Of a stretch of DNA of 64,000 nt, positions 12,601 through 25,440 are shown in pieces. The DNA comes from Alitta virens (taxonomy: Eukaryota; Annelida; Polychaeta; Phyllodocida; Nereididae), in contig OW028582.1 in the NCBI GenBank assembly GCA_932294295.1, positions 900,315-964,314 of the forward strand, written 5' to 3'. The position numbers were made by a program, and so were the translations under genes. The notes beneath the pieces are model-generated. The model worked only from the letters and a program-made list of their open reading frames with translations. It made no database searches and was not told the origin of the DNA. Positions within the stretch are counted from its first letter, which is position 1; the number at the start of each line of letters is the position of its first letter.

Positions 12601-14757
12601 AAAATCTTGTTGATCACAACATGAAATTGACATAAATGTAGGTCACATTCACAGAAAATATACATTCATAAATATTACCATATAAATATTGAAAATGTAT
12701 GGAAACAAAACATAGTCACCCTATGTGTTTCTCTGTTTCTCTGTTCCTCTTAGTGACAATCAGTATATTGCGGTAGTTGAAAAGTGCTCACCAAAACTGT
12801 CAGATTTATTGATTATCTTGACCATTGGTCAAATATTGCTTTCCATCATATGTCCAGTAAACTTGCACAAAATAAAACAACATTATATAGGCGGTTTTAT
12901 TTTTTTGCATTCTAAACGTGCAGTATTAAATTAAATAAAGTACTTTGTGTAATTGGTTGATATAATTGTTTAATAAATATTATGATATAATTCTCAAAAA
13001 ACATGTTATATTTTTTATTAAGGAAAAAAACCCACAGATTATAATTGAATTTAGAAAAAAGAAAATTACATTGTCTGTGACGATTTGAAATTGTGACATT
13101 CCTTTTTTTTGTTGAAGATTACAGTTCTGCTTTAATTTAATTTGGGCAATTTGGAATTCTATAATAACCCCATTCGACATATTTTAAATATTTTTGTCTT
13201 ATTGGATTAAATTGCAGTAAAGTCCACTTAGAAAACCAAAATAATAAATGTCTGGAAACAGAAAGAGTCGCATCATATAAATCAATTAATTTGCTGGTAT
13301 TTCCAAATTGTTAAAGTTGACTTCTCATGATATGTATGTAATCTTGAAAATGAGGCAAGTGAAATTCTTCACCAATGAGTAAATGTGCAACATGTATGGA
13401 CTCTTCAGAAAAAACTTTTAACCAGTAGTGCCATCACGAAAAAAATTGGTGAGTTTTTGTTTACCTTTTTATTTTGTGGAATTTATTTGGCTACAGGTTA
13501 AATTATGTAGAATGATATATGTAATTTACAATCAATATAGTTTCGATGACTTCGAATAGTGTATATTCCATTTTCGATGATTAACAAAAAAAACACAGAA
13601 TAAGTAAGTTTCATTGGGAGATTTTCTATCTGGGTCATCACAAGCTTAAGGGACAAATATTGAGTTTCATTTCTCTGAATAACTAAAACGAGTTTTCTGT
13701 CATTTTAAAAATCTGACATGATTCTGAAATGGAATTTTCAGCCAATCAGGTCAATTTCATTGGGCTGGAATTCAATGTACCTGATTTTATAAATGTCAAT
13801 TAATACTTGTAATCGTGCATGTATCAATGTGCTTGGCCAAATTATCATAATTGCTCTTTATTATTAATGTAGTTTTAGAGATGCAATATATAATATTTAT
13901 TATCACGAACGCCATTTATATAGTCCTGCAGTGAAGATGGCCCTAAAATATTGATATATATGATAGTCAGATGGTAGTGATAAATGATAATATAGTGTGG
14001 ATTCTGATACTTATAATCTCATCATTATGTATGCCACTGGCAATTGGTCATGTTTGTTTGTGTATTACTTGTACAAAATATTGGCCTATTCTACTTTATT
14101 CTATTCTGAAGTTTCATACCAGTAGCACAAATATAATTAAAAGGTGCAACAGCACGAAAGAAAGTGCAGCAAATTAGAATGGATTGCTAACCATTACAAA
14201 ATGAAAGTAAATCCCACCTACAGCTAGTTCTAAATGACCTGAATGGTCATAAAAATTTGGGAATAATGGCAATGGGCCTGGTTTAGCCTTGCCAATATCC
14301 CATGAGTTCAAAAGTTAGTTCTTTAAGAACCGAGAGACATTTGTTTTGCTAATTGAAATATTGCAGTAAGGATGCTCTGCGTAGCATATAAATAGCTGGC
14401 TATAGGAGTATAAAGGTAGAATCTTCAGCCATTGGCAAGCAAACAAAATAAAGCAATAGGATCAATTGACAATATCCATTGCAACCTTGAAATAGTATTA
14501 TAGCTTATAATGTTGAATATATATTTGTCTAAAATACATTAAAAATGGAATTCATTGACCTTCCGGCCAGTGACGACATTGCAGAGAGTATTACTGTATC
14601 AATTTATCACTCACTGAGACCCCCACCCCACCCAGGAAAGGTTGCTTGAGTGTCTCCACCCCCCCCCCCCCAGGTCTAAAATTTCTTAGGCCTAATTTGA
14701 TAATGGTGAAGTGGTCCTAGGCCAGCGGGCAGTTAAAATATATGTGGTATATGTCAA

Positions 14758-14872
14758 AGTCTTAATGTCTCAATGCTTAGTCTGAAGCTTAGTCAGCTTA
14801 TATAACCAGCTGCAGGCTGATGTAATGATTGGATGAAAAGACTACTTGGCTTCCACACTATGTATCTGTTTC
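14758..14872 (-). repeat. SINE 3' fragment, minus strand
   Basis: Contains TCTGAAGCTTAGTCAGCTT, then TATAACCAGCTGC, GATGTAATGATTGG and CTTCCACACTATGT. These match the distal half of the SINE at 38,437 in reverse. The tRNA-like head is missing. Confidence 0.75.
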
Positions 14873-14935
14873 TGTAACAGCCATAGTATTTGCATTCTTG
14901 TGTGACTACCCCTTTGACATGACTTGTGTTAATCT

Positions 14936-15080
14936 TTATCCGTCATATGATAACATGTCATGTCATGAGCGTCATGACAGTCGTCTTATTCATGTGTCAA
15001 TGTGACACGAGATCCTGTCAACATCTTAACGTCACGTCACTGACGTCAGTAGCAACAGCGTCATATGACAGGTGACGCGC
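14936..15080. promoter_or_regulatory. Dense cluster of GTCA / TGACG motifs including a full CRE
   Basis: More than ten GTCA or TGAC words occur in about 145 bases. They include a palindromic TGACGTCA at 15,041-15,048 and overlapping ACGTCACGTCAC just before it. This is the binding word of CREB/ATF bZIP factors. No adjacent ORF or TATA box supports a promoter, so it may be an enhancer or a degraded simple repeat. Confidence 0.4.
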
Positions 15081-16117
15081 CCTATTCCTTACATGATGAC
15101 ACTGCCATGACACTGGTGTTTAGCAATGTCAGAGTGACAGAGAGTGACACTGGGATGATTTCTGATCGTGTCTCAAATGGGTTAGTTATCCTACCTCTGC
15201 TAGGGCATTTCGCTCCATGTCATTCTCGCTTACCATGATCCTTTGCAGTCAGGTGTTGTCATTAAGGTTAGTCAGTGCTGACATCCGATGAGAATAATTC
15301 ATTGTAGTCATGATCTTGGGCTATCAAGACTGACAAAAGTCATATAATTGATTGTAGGTGTCAAATAGTCTCCAGTTCTGCAATATGGTATGAATTTGAG
15401 GCTGTTTCTTCCACAATTATTTAGGATAGAGAGATGCCTTCAAATACCACGGTTAGGCCAATTGTTATTAGTTATGTTAGTGGATTTGGACAATTAGTTC
15501 TAGATGTAGAATAAGTCGAATAGCTTTGAGCAGTTTATTAGCCTAATACCAGACCACCTGACCCTGTACAGCTCTGTCTCCAGATTCGTTTTTTTTTTCA
15601 TTTCTCTGAGTGGTTGGTTCCTTTTGATTGATTGTTTGATCAGTTAAAAGACACAAGGACCCTAACTTAATTTGCTTAAAGTACATTTGTTGTGTGGCTT
15701 GCATATATGTCCTTCCTAAAATACGACCCATCAGGAAAAAGTAAACCAAGAAAAAAGTATAGTAAAGTGTAGTGCTGTTTTGATCACAGGGGGAGCTGTA
15801 AGTCAGTTAGGGGGCTAATCAGGGGGCTTAAGGGTGCGTCACGATCTCAGCGCCCTCTGTCACTTGTCACTTGCAGACCACGTGACTAGAATCACCCTTC
15901 CTCATCAACTTGTTGCATCTCTTGATGGATTCCAGGAAGTCAGGAAAAAGGGCAGGAAAAAACAGATATCTGCAGATGGTTGGAGATTTAGGTGTAGTAC
16001 ATAGCAGATCATGACTTCCATGATTGCAGTGAAATAGCACTTAACTCCCTTTTTGTTTTGTTTAAGTTAAAATTTCAATAAATTTGGAAAATAGCTTCAT
16101 GAAATGTATTCAAACGT

Positions 16118-16230
16118 CACATGTTTGCCACATGTTTGCCACATGTTTGCCACATGTTTGCCACATGTTTGCCACATGTTTGCCACATGTTTGCCACATG
16201 TTTGCCACATGTTTGCCACATGTTTGCCAC
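16118..16230. repeat. Minisatellite, CACATGTTTGC x about 10
   Basis: Essentially perfect 11-bp units. Because 11 is not a multiple of 3, all three frames are read in turn, which creates the repetitive Cys/His-rich 91-codon ORF at 16,084-16,359. That ORF is a by-product of the array. Confidence 0.97.
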
Positions 16231-18159
16231 AAAACCTTAATATCTTTCTGGTTTCATAATGTTTTGTTTATCAGCATATATGTTATTGTTTGTCACATCT
16301 CTGCAATCATTCACATTCAATTGACAAAGTTTAGAATGGTATCATTCAGTCTCAACTGACTTTACAGTTGCAATCTTGACTGGACAATCCTGAGTCTTTT
16401 CTCAACTCTGGAGTGGGAAATATTTGGCATTGAAACATGGTTTCCCACAGGAGCTTAAGAGCTCACTGCCTGATGTCAAGTACCCATTGCACCTGGGTGG
16501 GGTGAGGCAATGGTTGAAGATCTGCCCAACTCCTCCATACCATGGTTGATGTTTCGAAACTGCTACCATTATAAATTACATGTTTGAAAGTGATTTATCA
16601 AACAGGTATATGGTGTTGTAATTTGACATTCTCTATGATTCACATTTCTATTTGTTGACAGTCTAGTGCAATTATGATAAATTATGTTAATTATATGGCC
16701 ACTGTAAAGCTAATATATAATAGCATTGTTTCGTCTGTTCCCGTGGTTACTTTCATAATCTACTTTTAACTTGTCTTCCCTTTGAATTTATGTTTGTTGT
16801 CCACACATTCTTGACCAGGTGACTTTCTTGGCTCTAAAAATAAAGACTGTCAGTATGTGTGACATAACTCTTCCCAGGGGCCACTTTTATTCAGAGAACG
16901 GAATTAGAAGAGTGTCTGATCTCTCCCCAGATGGCGCTTGTGTAGAGGAAGTCCTTTCAAGGAACGTCAGTTGCAATTTTCTTCAGAGAAGGACACTTTG
17001 AATCAAATTGCTGGCAAGTTGCGTTGACCTCAAAACCTCAGACTAGGCAAGAAGTCAGCGTCATTAGAGTAAAAAGTATCTATGATAAAGCTGAAGAGGT
17101 CAACATAAATACTGTGATAGTTAAGTATAAAGAAATATGTCCAAACTATTACAATCTCACAATACACTTCATTCAATGAACTTAGCAACTTTCACGTACA
17201 CAGACTTATTATATTGAAGCCATTGCTGACTGTTGGTACTATGGCTTCAATTAACAATAGAAAGTTTCAGCCTATGTGGACACACCAACAACACATCTGA
17301 TCAGCTTAATCATTATAAATTGATACAGTCCTAAAAGATCAGATAAGTACTTTTAATCATCAGACATTGCAAAACAAATCGGACCCCAGATTTTGACCAG
17401 GAGAATGGTCAAATACCCATGGTACGTGGGGTGCTCATTGTTTTACGATAATTTTAGGAGTAAATTGTGATATAAATAATCATTCAGCGAAAATAATAAA
17501 TTTTGGAATTGAAAAATTCCCTTGGTAGTTTATCCATTGAATGGAGATCAGGCACCATGAGATTTTATGGAATTCAAAATTATTCTATATTGTACCGCAT
17601 TGCCTTATTTTTGAAACGTTGATAACTATATATTACAACGATGAATAAGGTTTTTCACATGTGTGAATAAAGATATTTATATATACATCAAATATTGCTA
17701 AAAAAATTTGCTAGGCAAGTTAGTTAGTACACAGATCATAACTTATTTTGATATACATTCATACCGTTTTTTAAGGCTATCACTTAAAGATGGCATCAGA
17801 TTCTCTGGTACAACTCAAACTTTGTTTCAGTCAATTCTTTAGCTGTTGGTTCACCATCTGTACATTAGTTTACAAGTTACTGGTAAGATATGCCAAACTG
17901 CAGAAGTGTTTGGCTAATGTTTTGGTACGGCTATGTATATTATCAGGTGCTTAGTAGGTGTAATGTTATGACAACACTGCCAAATGCAGAGAAATACATT
18001 GGCCAGTGTCATTAGCAATATTGGCGACAGGTGTGGTCCCTGTCTAGCTTATTAAGTCCCCCCTAATTACAGCCTGACAGAGGAAAGTGGTCGTTAAGGT
18101 CACTATAAACAACAATTAGGTCATCAGGGGGACACTGCCGAATACATTTTTACAGACAT

Positions 18160-18370
18160 ACCATATGACAGACCGACAGACAGAACCACAGTCAGACAGA
18201 CAGCTAGATGACTAGAAGGCGACAGAATGCCAGACAGACAGCTTGACAGACAGTTTGACAGACAGCTAGACCAACAGGTAGACCGACAGCTAGACAGACA
18301 GCTGGACAGACAGCTAGACAGACAGCTAGTCAGGCAGCTAGACAGAGAGCTAGACAGACAGACTGTCTAA
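18160..18370. repeat. CAGACAGCTAGA minisatellite (copy B)
   Basis: Regular 8- and 12-base units (AGCTAGACAGAC, GACAGACAGCTG), expanded relative to 2,035-2,180. Confidence 0.9.
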
Positions 18371-20707
18371 ATTCAGACATCCTAGCAGCAAGCTATCCAG
18401 ACGAAATAGTAGTTAAAAAACAAGATATTATGTGGAAAGACACACAGACTGACAGAAAAACTTTTTTTACAACAGAGAGACAAGATTTACATGTATACAA
18501 TACAGAAATAATAATTAATAACATATTTTTAAAAAATAAAACGAGAAATTTATTCACGCAGTTATATGATTTCTCATTATTGTTGGGAGATCTTCCAAAG
18601 GCTTTTGGCTTAAGATTAATGAAATACTGGAGAGACATCCATATCAGTTCATAAAATCTGCATGACCACTTATAGAGATTGTCAGAAAACAGAAAATTAA
18701 TATGTTCAATTCTCATTTTGTTTTCTTGGTTATATTTGCAATTTGATGACGTTTCTTTCACTGAACCCTTTTCCATTAAAACCCATTAAGTCAAAGAAGC
18801 CAGAGGTCTATGATTCCCTAGTAAATGTTGTGTATTTTACGTGAACAGAAACCAAAGTAAAATGCTAAATCTACAAAATGTGAAATTCAAAACAGACCTT
18901 TTAACAGCGCATGAAATATTAGTAGCAGCACAGAACGGCATTGAGGGATTCCAGTGTCATGAGTTTGCATGATTGAGAGAAATATGAATTGGTTTCAAAA
19001 TATCAGGAAAAATGAATGCAGGAAGAATGAAAAAAATATTGGGTTTTGCAGGAGCTAGATGAGTTATTGTGTATTTTGAAGTAAAGGGAGTACTCCCATC
19101 AGTTGAAAAAAGCTGAAAACAGACAGAAACAAACTTTTATTGTTGACACAGCTTGACTAGCAATGCAATGTTTCATCAAAAATAGATTTAGAAAACTAGT
19201 CTTCAAAAACTCCGATTTATTTCAAATTCACCAGAACAGTCCTGATATAATTATATTCAAGCTAACCTCTCCCAGCCAATACTACTAGTCTAATCAATGC
19301 CATACTTTTCACAATAGCAAGTCAATTTGTCTGAGTATGAAACTATTCCATTCAATTCAGTATGAGTTCTGTCTTGACTACACAATCAGTCATACGATGG
19401 CTGACCATGTATCAGAGTCAGCCCCTGCAGGGAATAAATGTTCGATATATTAGCTTCTTTTAGACTTTTGCTACCCCTCTATTGTTTTATCGATCGTGTT
19501 ATTTACTATGCAATAGTATTAACATATATTTTCTATTATTTTGATGTAACTTATATATAGTTTATAGCACCACATGTATCTTTATTTTAATTTTAATATT
19601 TTTTTAAAATCTGATGCAAATTCAATTTCCCAAATGCAACTTTATTTGAAATAGCATCGAATTATCTAGAATTATTCAAAAATTAAAGACTGAATATTAT
19701 AGTATTCATCAATGTTATATTCAAGCTATCAATGTCTGTTGTGCATGAAGATTTGTATTATGTTTATTATTATTTAGTAAGAATGGTTCCCTTTGGGTTA
19801 GTATGTCATTCACATTTTTCTTTCTTATAATAATGATAATATCCCATATTAGCACCCATCATTTGACGACTGATGCTGTGTCATTATGTAATTCATCAAT
19901 TCTTTCCTTTGATCTTATTTTTCAACAGCAGAACCCCATTATTAGAAGGACTATCTTGAAATAGACAATAAAAATTCATAATAAGTGGTGTATTAAACTG
20001 CCAAGTTAATTATAATGCCAAAAATATAAATTAATCAGAAATCATATGAAATTTTAGAAAAGAGCAGGTTCCATCATTTACTGTCACTGCACTGTTGTAC
20101 TGATTTGTGTAATTAGGACAAGTTTAATATCAGTACCAGCCTTCTAGATAAATTAAAATAAAACCTCGCCATTAAACCACCCCGGGTAGAAATTTTAGTG
20201 GTCTTAATAGTGAGGTGGTCTTGATAGAGGGATAAACCAAAAAACAGGATATACTTGGGTCAAAAAATTTGTGATTTTAAATGGCGCTTTAGCAATATTC
20301 ACATATGAGATGCCCACACTGACAAATTACTCCAATTTCCTCGACAATCTATATGATATAAAATTGCCTCGGCTAAGGCACCAATATTTAGTTCTATGAT
20401 GTGTTTAATTCTCAAAATTGCTAATTGATTGACCATTAAGGACCACCATGGGTTGCTTATGAAACTGATTTTTCTATTTCCAAAATCAGACTTTTTTTAT
20501 GCCATGAATATAAATATTTATTGGTTTATGGAGTGTATTTACTTTGCCAGATTATTATGTTAAACATCAAAATCTGACTTTGCTTGTAATCATTTATTTA
20601 ATGGATTTCTTTATTATAGCATAAACATCATGTTTAAAAAGACAGATATTTCTTTTTAAACTTAGAGTTCCCCGTTTGTTTTATTTCCTTCCATTAACTG
20701 TAAATAT

Positions 20708-20822
20708 GTGTGGACTCCAAGCAGCCTTATCATATCATAATAATGTTTGCCTCTGGCCAAATAAGCTGACTAAGCTTCAGACCCAGTGGCAATTAGACAT
20801 TGATTGACATTGAACATAGTTG
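20708..20822 (+). repeat. SINE 3' fragment (copy B counterpart)
   Basis: Same fragment as 7,187-7,280, inherited through the A/B duplication. Confidence 0.75.
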
Positions 20823-21237
20823 GTGTTTTTTTTCTCAGTAAAAGTGCCTGTGTGTACTAAAATGTATCCTAAATATCCCTGATGCAGTTGAGTAATCTGA
20901 ATGCTACTAACAGAAAATGCATGTTAAATGCACCTTTATGCACCTCAGATGAGAAATGCATCTCAAAGGAGGAATAGCTTCATTTATTTATAGCTTCTAT
21001 TTTGGTCATCTACATTTTATGGAATGTAAAAATGAAGGCATTCCTAGACCCTAATGGAATTTCTCTAATTGAAAGCCATTTATTATCCAGACTGCTTAGA
21101 CTATAGAGAGTAATTACAGCTGGGTATGTTTCATGTTTATCACTAAAAACTATCTTCGCATACTTTATGGCATGTTACATTCATATGAAGTCTAACAATC
21201 GCCGAAAATGGATGAATTAAACTACCTCAATATAAGG

Positions 21238-21388
21238 ACCACCTCACTATTAAGACCTTCTCACTATTAACACCTCACTATTAAGACCACCTCACTATTA
21301 AGACCACCTCACCATCAAAGCCATCTCACTATTAACACCACATCACTATTAATACCTCACTATTAACACCACCTCACTATTAACACCA
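21238..21388. repeat. CACCTCACTATTAAGAC array (copy B)
   Basis: Near-identical counterpart of 7,693-7,857, with the same unit order. Confidence 0.85.
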
Positions 21389-22311
21389 ATAAAATGTGCC
21401 TTATAAATGCATATTTTAATTCCAAAACAGACATTAAATGACTTTCAGAGAATGAAACATACAATTCAAGTGATGGAAATTTGATATTTTATTGCGAAAA
21501 CAGTAGAAAAAAAAAGTATTCATATAATCTTGAATTTCTAGACGAAAATATGAATTAATTTCTTTTCTGGCTATTTTGGCAGATTTTGCAGACACGCACA
21601 TCCTACGTAAATACGTTTTTGGCACATTTCATATCATGTGATATGATTCAATTTATTTCTGGGAATAGAAATGCTACATTCTACGTCATACGTGTCACAT
21701 GACTAATGTACAAACATCACGTGACAGTACTAGTGAATCCATGGCAACAACTGGAGTTTTCTTATGTCTATATGTATTGTATTTTTCTGCATCTGATTAG
21801 ATAAATGTATAATACCGAATTTAACAAAGAATTAAACACTAATTAAGAACAAGCAAAAATATGATTGCAAATTAAATTGTTACTGTGGTTTCTTCTTGTA
21901 AATGCAGTTACTTTCGCAACATGTTATAAATAAAAACTGTTTTGATATCCAAACTTTTTTTACTCTAAAGCTAACACTAATGAATATTACAGCATACAAT
22001 TTTAAAATACTAATTTTTTCTTTTGCATATTGTGAAATGCTATGTTATCCAGTCATTTAAAAATGACTTGAAATCATGCATGAACTGTTGCATGATATAA
22101 TTTATTTTCAAAGAACTTCGGATATAGTGCTCATTTTGTTGTTAAAAACATCAGAGGTCTGCAGCTCTTTGATCATAATATCACTCTATTTATGATAGAC
22201 TGGGTGTCTGGCATATGAATTTTGCAAAGTGCATTTTAAATATCACTTTCACTGATTTAAAATGATTTGCTATTAGTTTAGTCTTTTGATTCTAAAATGT
22301 AGCTGTAGGCT

Positions 22312-22437
22312 GGTCCAATGTCTCAGAGCGACTGGGTCTGAAGCTTAGTCAGCTTATATGCTGGCAGACATAATAATGAGATGATAAGGCTGCTTAGCAT
22401 CCGCACCATGTTACATATTTAGCCAGGTGCTTTATCT
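22312..22437 (-). repeat. SINE 3' fragment, minus strand (copy B counterpart)
   Basis: Counterpart of 8,770-8,895. Confidence 0.75.
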
Positions 22438-24999
22438 TCAGTCCAGGGTTTCTGTTCTAGTCTAGGTTATATGTATAAGCGCAGCCAAATATAAAGTAAA
22501 TAAATATATTGCTTGAGCTTACAAAAAAATATGGTCAGTATATTCTATAGTTGGATTGTCCAAAATCTTGGTTGTATCACATATCTGAGAGTGAACATAA
22601 ATTCTGCTTTGTACAATATGGTTCACAATAGATGTTAAAGACCTGTGGTTTTGGTTATCAGTGTCTATATAAAGGCAAGTAAAAGACCCCACCCATGGTG
22701 TAAAGTTGCAAGGTCAATGCCCTCACTCATCACATGTTGTACAATCAATATTGCTGACAGTGGAAGATAGAAGACCTTTCAACATTTATTGAATGCCCTA
22801 AAAGGTCAACCAAAATTTGGTTAAGGCACTCTAGAAGCAAAAAGGGGGAATTTTGGGTGAGCACTTTTAACGACTGCTTGACAAAATCGCTATCGCTTCT
22901 TTGGTTAGTGTTTAGATTTTCATTAATAGAACATCAAATTTGATGCTTTTTGAGAAAAATTTAACCATGAAGTTACTTTTTATAAATTGTATAGATAATA
23001 ATGTAACTGAGGATTTGGGATTCATTGTTTTTACATTTTACTTATCTATTTTGTGCAATTTATAATATTGTCTTCTAAACAAATTAACTATTTATCATTA
23101 TTATCATCATCAAATTTAGGCAAGACCATATCTAAGTGACTCAAAACTTACTGGCACAGTTTGATGAACTGGAAGTCTCTTAATTATAAAGATGTTAAAA
23201 AGTGTCTTTTTCTTTGTGATCTATGCAGAGGCATGTAAAAATTCCACAAGGGAGGTGATCTCGTCTTATGGTGCATATTTATCATATTTACCTCAGACTA
23301 TATGCTGCAAGAAGAACATTTTCTAAGATTTATGTAAAGAAACAAAATATCAGTTGAAGTTTTAAAGTTTATACTTCAATGGAAAACAAACATAATTATG
23401 AGCTTTGCTGCCATCTTATATCAATAAAAGCTTTAATGGTTGGAATGATTTTGATAAAATGAGGTAATTATGAATGAAATAATAACAGTTACAGCTCACT
23501 AGAGAATCGGTGAGGCCCAAAAGGAATTTTCAGGCCAGTGGATTCGAGTGCAATTTAATAACAATTGATTTAATAGTGGCATTAACAATAATGGCATTCC
23601 AAAAATGAAATTGGTGCTGATTTATCAAATGAAATATAACAACAAAAAAATGCTCGAGCAAAAATATAATTAAAAAAAGGCTCTTTTTACAGTTGTAGGA
23701 GCTCTAGTACTTTTGCTACAATTTGTATGCAGCTTGTTGTGCAGAACACTTTCAAAAAGTTTCAGTAATTAGAAAGTAATTACCAGGAAGAAAACAAAGA
23801 CAGATGGCTGAGCACGTTTGTTTTGAAGTTGGCAGTGACACCTGGTGATTAAGTCTCTCATTTTGCATCTTGTGCCACCTGGTGTTTGTCTTGAGAAATA
23901 GTCAAATAAATTTACAGTTGGTACCAAAATTTTGACTATACCTTAAAATATGGTTTAATTTAATATCCACATTTTTTCTAAAAATCGCCATCTTCACATT
24001 CCAATTAAAATTATAATATTTTCCGTTATTTCTGTTAAAGTTTTTAGCAACCTTGTTTTACTGCGGCAATTTTATTTATAATTTAGTTGATGATATCTCG
24101 TTAAAGACCTTGTATGCTTGCTTACTTACTCTATGATCTTAATTACTCATAATACATATAAGGCTACTTACGTTATAATTTGTACTGCTTAGCCTTAAAT
24201 CTATCTTTATTTTGCCATGCTCACAACGTGTATTAATTTTATATTTTGATGTCAATAATATTAAAAAGTCTATTGAAGATTGCATGCAATTGGGAAAAAA
24301 TACAGAAATTTTCATTTAGTCTGAAGTATGTTTGATAAGTGTTTAATAACAACAGTTGCTTGAAACATTGATAAATGGTTTAAGCTGAGAATCCATGATA
24401 ATATATTTGCTTGTAAATGTCGCAGACCTGTGAATTAGAGTAATTCCCAAAAAACATTTTCCTTCTTCACTCCACTACATTCACTTAAAAACCTCCCGTT
24501 CTAGAGTAATAAACACTGAAACTAAAGGCAAACAGCTGTTTGTTAAGTTGACCATGTTGAATGTCTAATTGAACGAGTGTTTCTTTATTCTACTTTTGCC
24601 CTACTTTGTAACTCAGTTGGTTGGGCAAATCAGCACTTTGGATTCTTTAAACAGCCCATCAGTTTGTCTGCTTTTCTAGAAGATGGTTAGAAGCTAAAGG
24701 AAACTAGGCAGTAATGCTTAGGCTCTGTTGCTGCGTAATTTGCAGACAGGTGTTTCCCAAGTCTCTCAAACCATGCAGACCAATACTTAGCCTGGTGCTT
24801 GAATACATATGGCCCTATCAATGGACCAGACTAAGGTCATATGACTCCTCAGTGACAGTAATGGCCAGACGAAGATGCAGCCAGTTATGTTGTTCTGATG
24901 TCTTTAGCCTGCATATAAGATGCTAGTCTCATCTGACAGCTAGGTGGCGTAATGTCTCCCATTAGTTTCATTCAAGATTAGCCTATGTCTATATCTCAA

Positions 25000-25440
25000 T
25001 GCTAATGGGTCTGAAGCTTAGTCAGCGTATTTTTATTTCTTTGTTTTATGTATTTATTCAAACTCGCAATACTGGGAAAGTGAAAATATATCCATACATA
25101 CAAATGTATAAAACATGAAAAAAATAGCAACAATTGTTTAAAAAAATTACTTTAAAAAGCAGTAAGGCTTGCATGCATTTTCATTCAACAACATATACCT
25201 TATACAATCTTATATGCCTTTATGACTAGAGGATGGCCCCAATTCCTTATATGACCAGCTGCCAGAGGCAGATGTAATGATGAGATGATCAGGCTGCTTG
25301 GAGTCACACAGTACACATTTACCCCATGGGTGGGTCTTTTACTTTCAGCATACACACTCCTATTAAACATCTCATGCGATCGCCATCCAGCTGAGATGTA
25401 GCTCATGAAGTGTTTCCCATCAGGCCAGCCAGCTGCTTTG
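25000..25440 (-). repeat. tRNA-derived SINE, minus strand, interrupted by a retroelement tail
   Basis: SINE tail at 25,000-25,030 and body from about 25,245 (CTTATATGACCAGCTGCC onward), including ATTTACCCCATGGGTGGGTC and CTCATGCGATCGCCATCCAG. They are separated by an insertion at 25,031-25,245. Counterpart of 12,247-12,600. Confidence 0.8.
25031..25245 (-). mobile_element. Retroelement 3' fragment nested in a SINE
   Basis: AT-rich insert splitting the SINE. On the minus strand it would end in AATAAATACATAAAACAAAG-type sequence, resembling a polyadenylation signal and A-rich tail. Copy A keeps only its edge (12,283-12,355), so the insertion predates the A/B duplication and was then mostly deleted from A. 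Confidence 0.55.

Larger units (their letters stand above)
1..14180. repeat. Segmental duplication, copy A
   Basis: This segment reappears in the same orientation at 16,998-27,045. Collinear blocks by eye: 1-550 with 16,998-17,540; 1,740-2,937 with 17,830-19,108; 4,447-5,190 with 19,108-19,925; 5,326-5,495 with 19,926-20,090; 6,554-10,580 with 20,092-24,115; 11,385-14,170 with 24,118-27,043. The 6.55-10.58 kb block is nearly identical, while the ends are clearly more diverged. Segments at about 551-1,740, 2,938-4,446, 5,190-5,325, 5,496-6,553 and 10,585-11,385 have no counterpart in B. No ORF in the copy shows recognisable protein motifs. The copy continues to the window edge, so its true start may lie outside. 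Confidence 0.93.
14181..16997. other. Spacer between copies A and B
   Basis: No gene is recognised. It holds a poly-C run (14,659-14,671), a minus-strand SINE fragment (14,758-14,872), a GTCA/TGACG-rich patch (14,936-15,080) and an 11-bp minisatellite (16,118-16,230). The ORFs at 15,543-15,749 (minus) and 16,819-17,001 (plus) show no motif. Confidence 0.6.

Noticed and set aside
12411..12635. ORFs at 12,312-12,494 (minus), 12,411-12,635 (plus) and 25,200-25,406 (minus)
   Set aside because: They are translations of the SINE.
24714..24926. 70-codon plus-strand ORF rich in Cys and Arg
   Set aside because: The homologous frame in copy A has an in-frame TGA near 12,146, and no motif is present.
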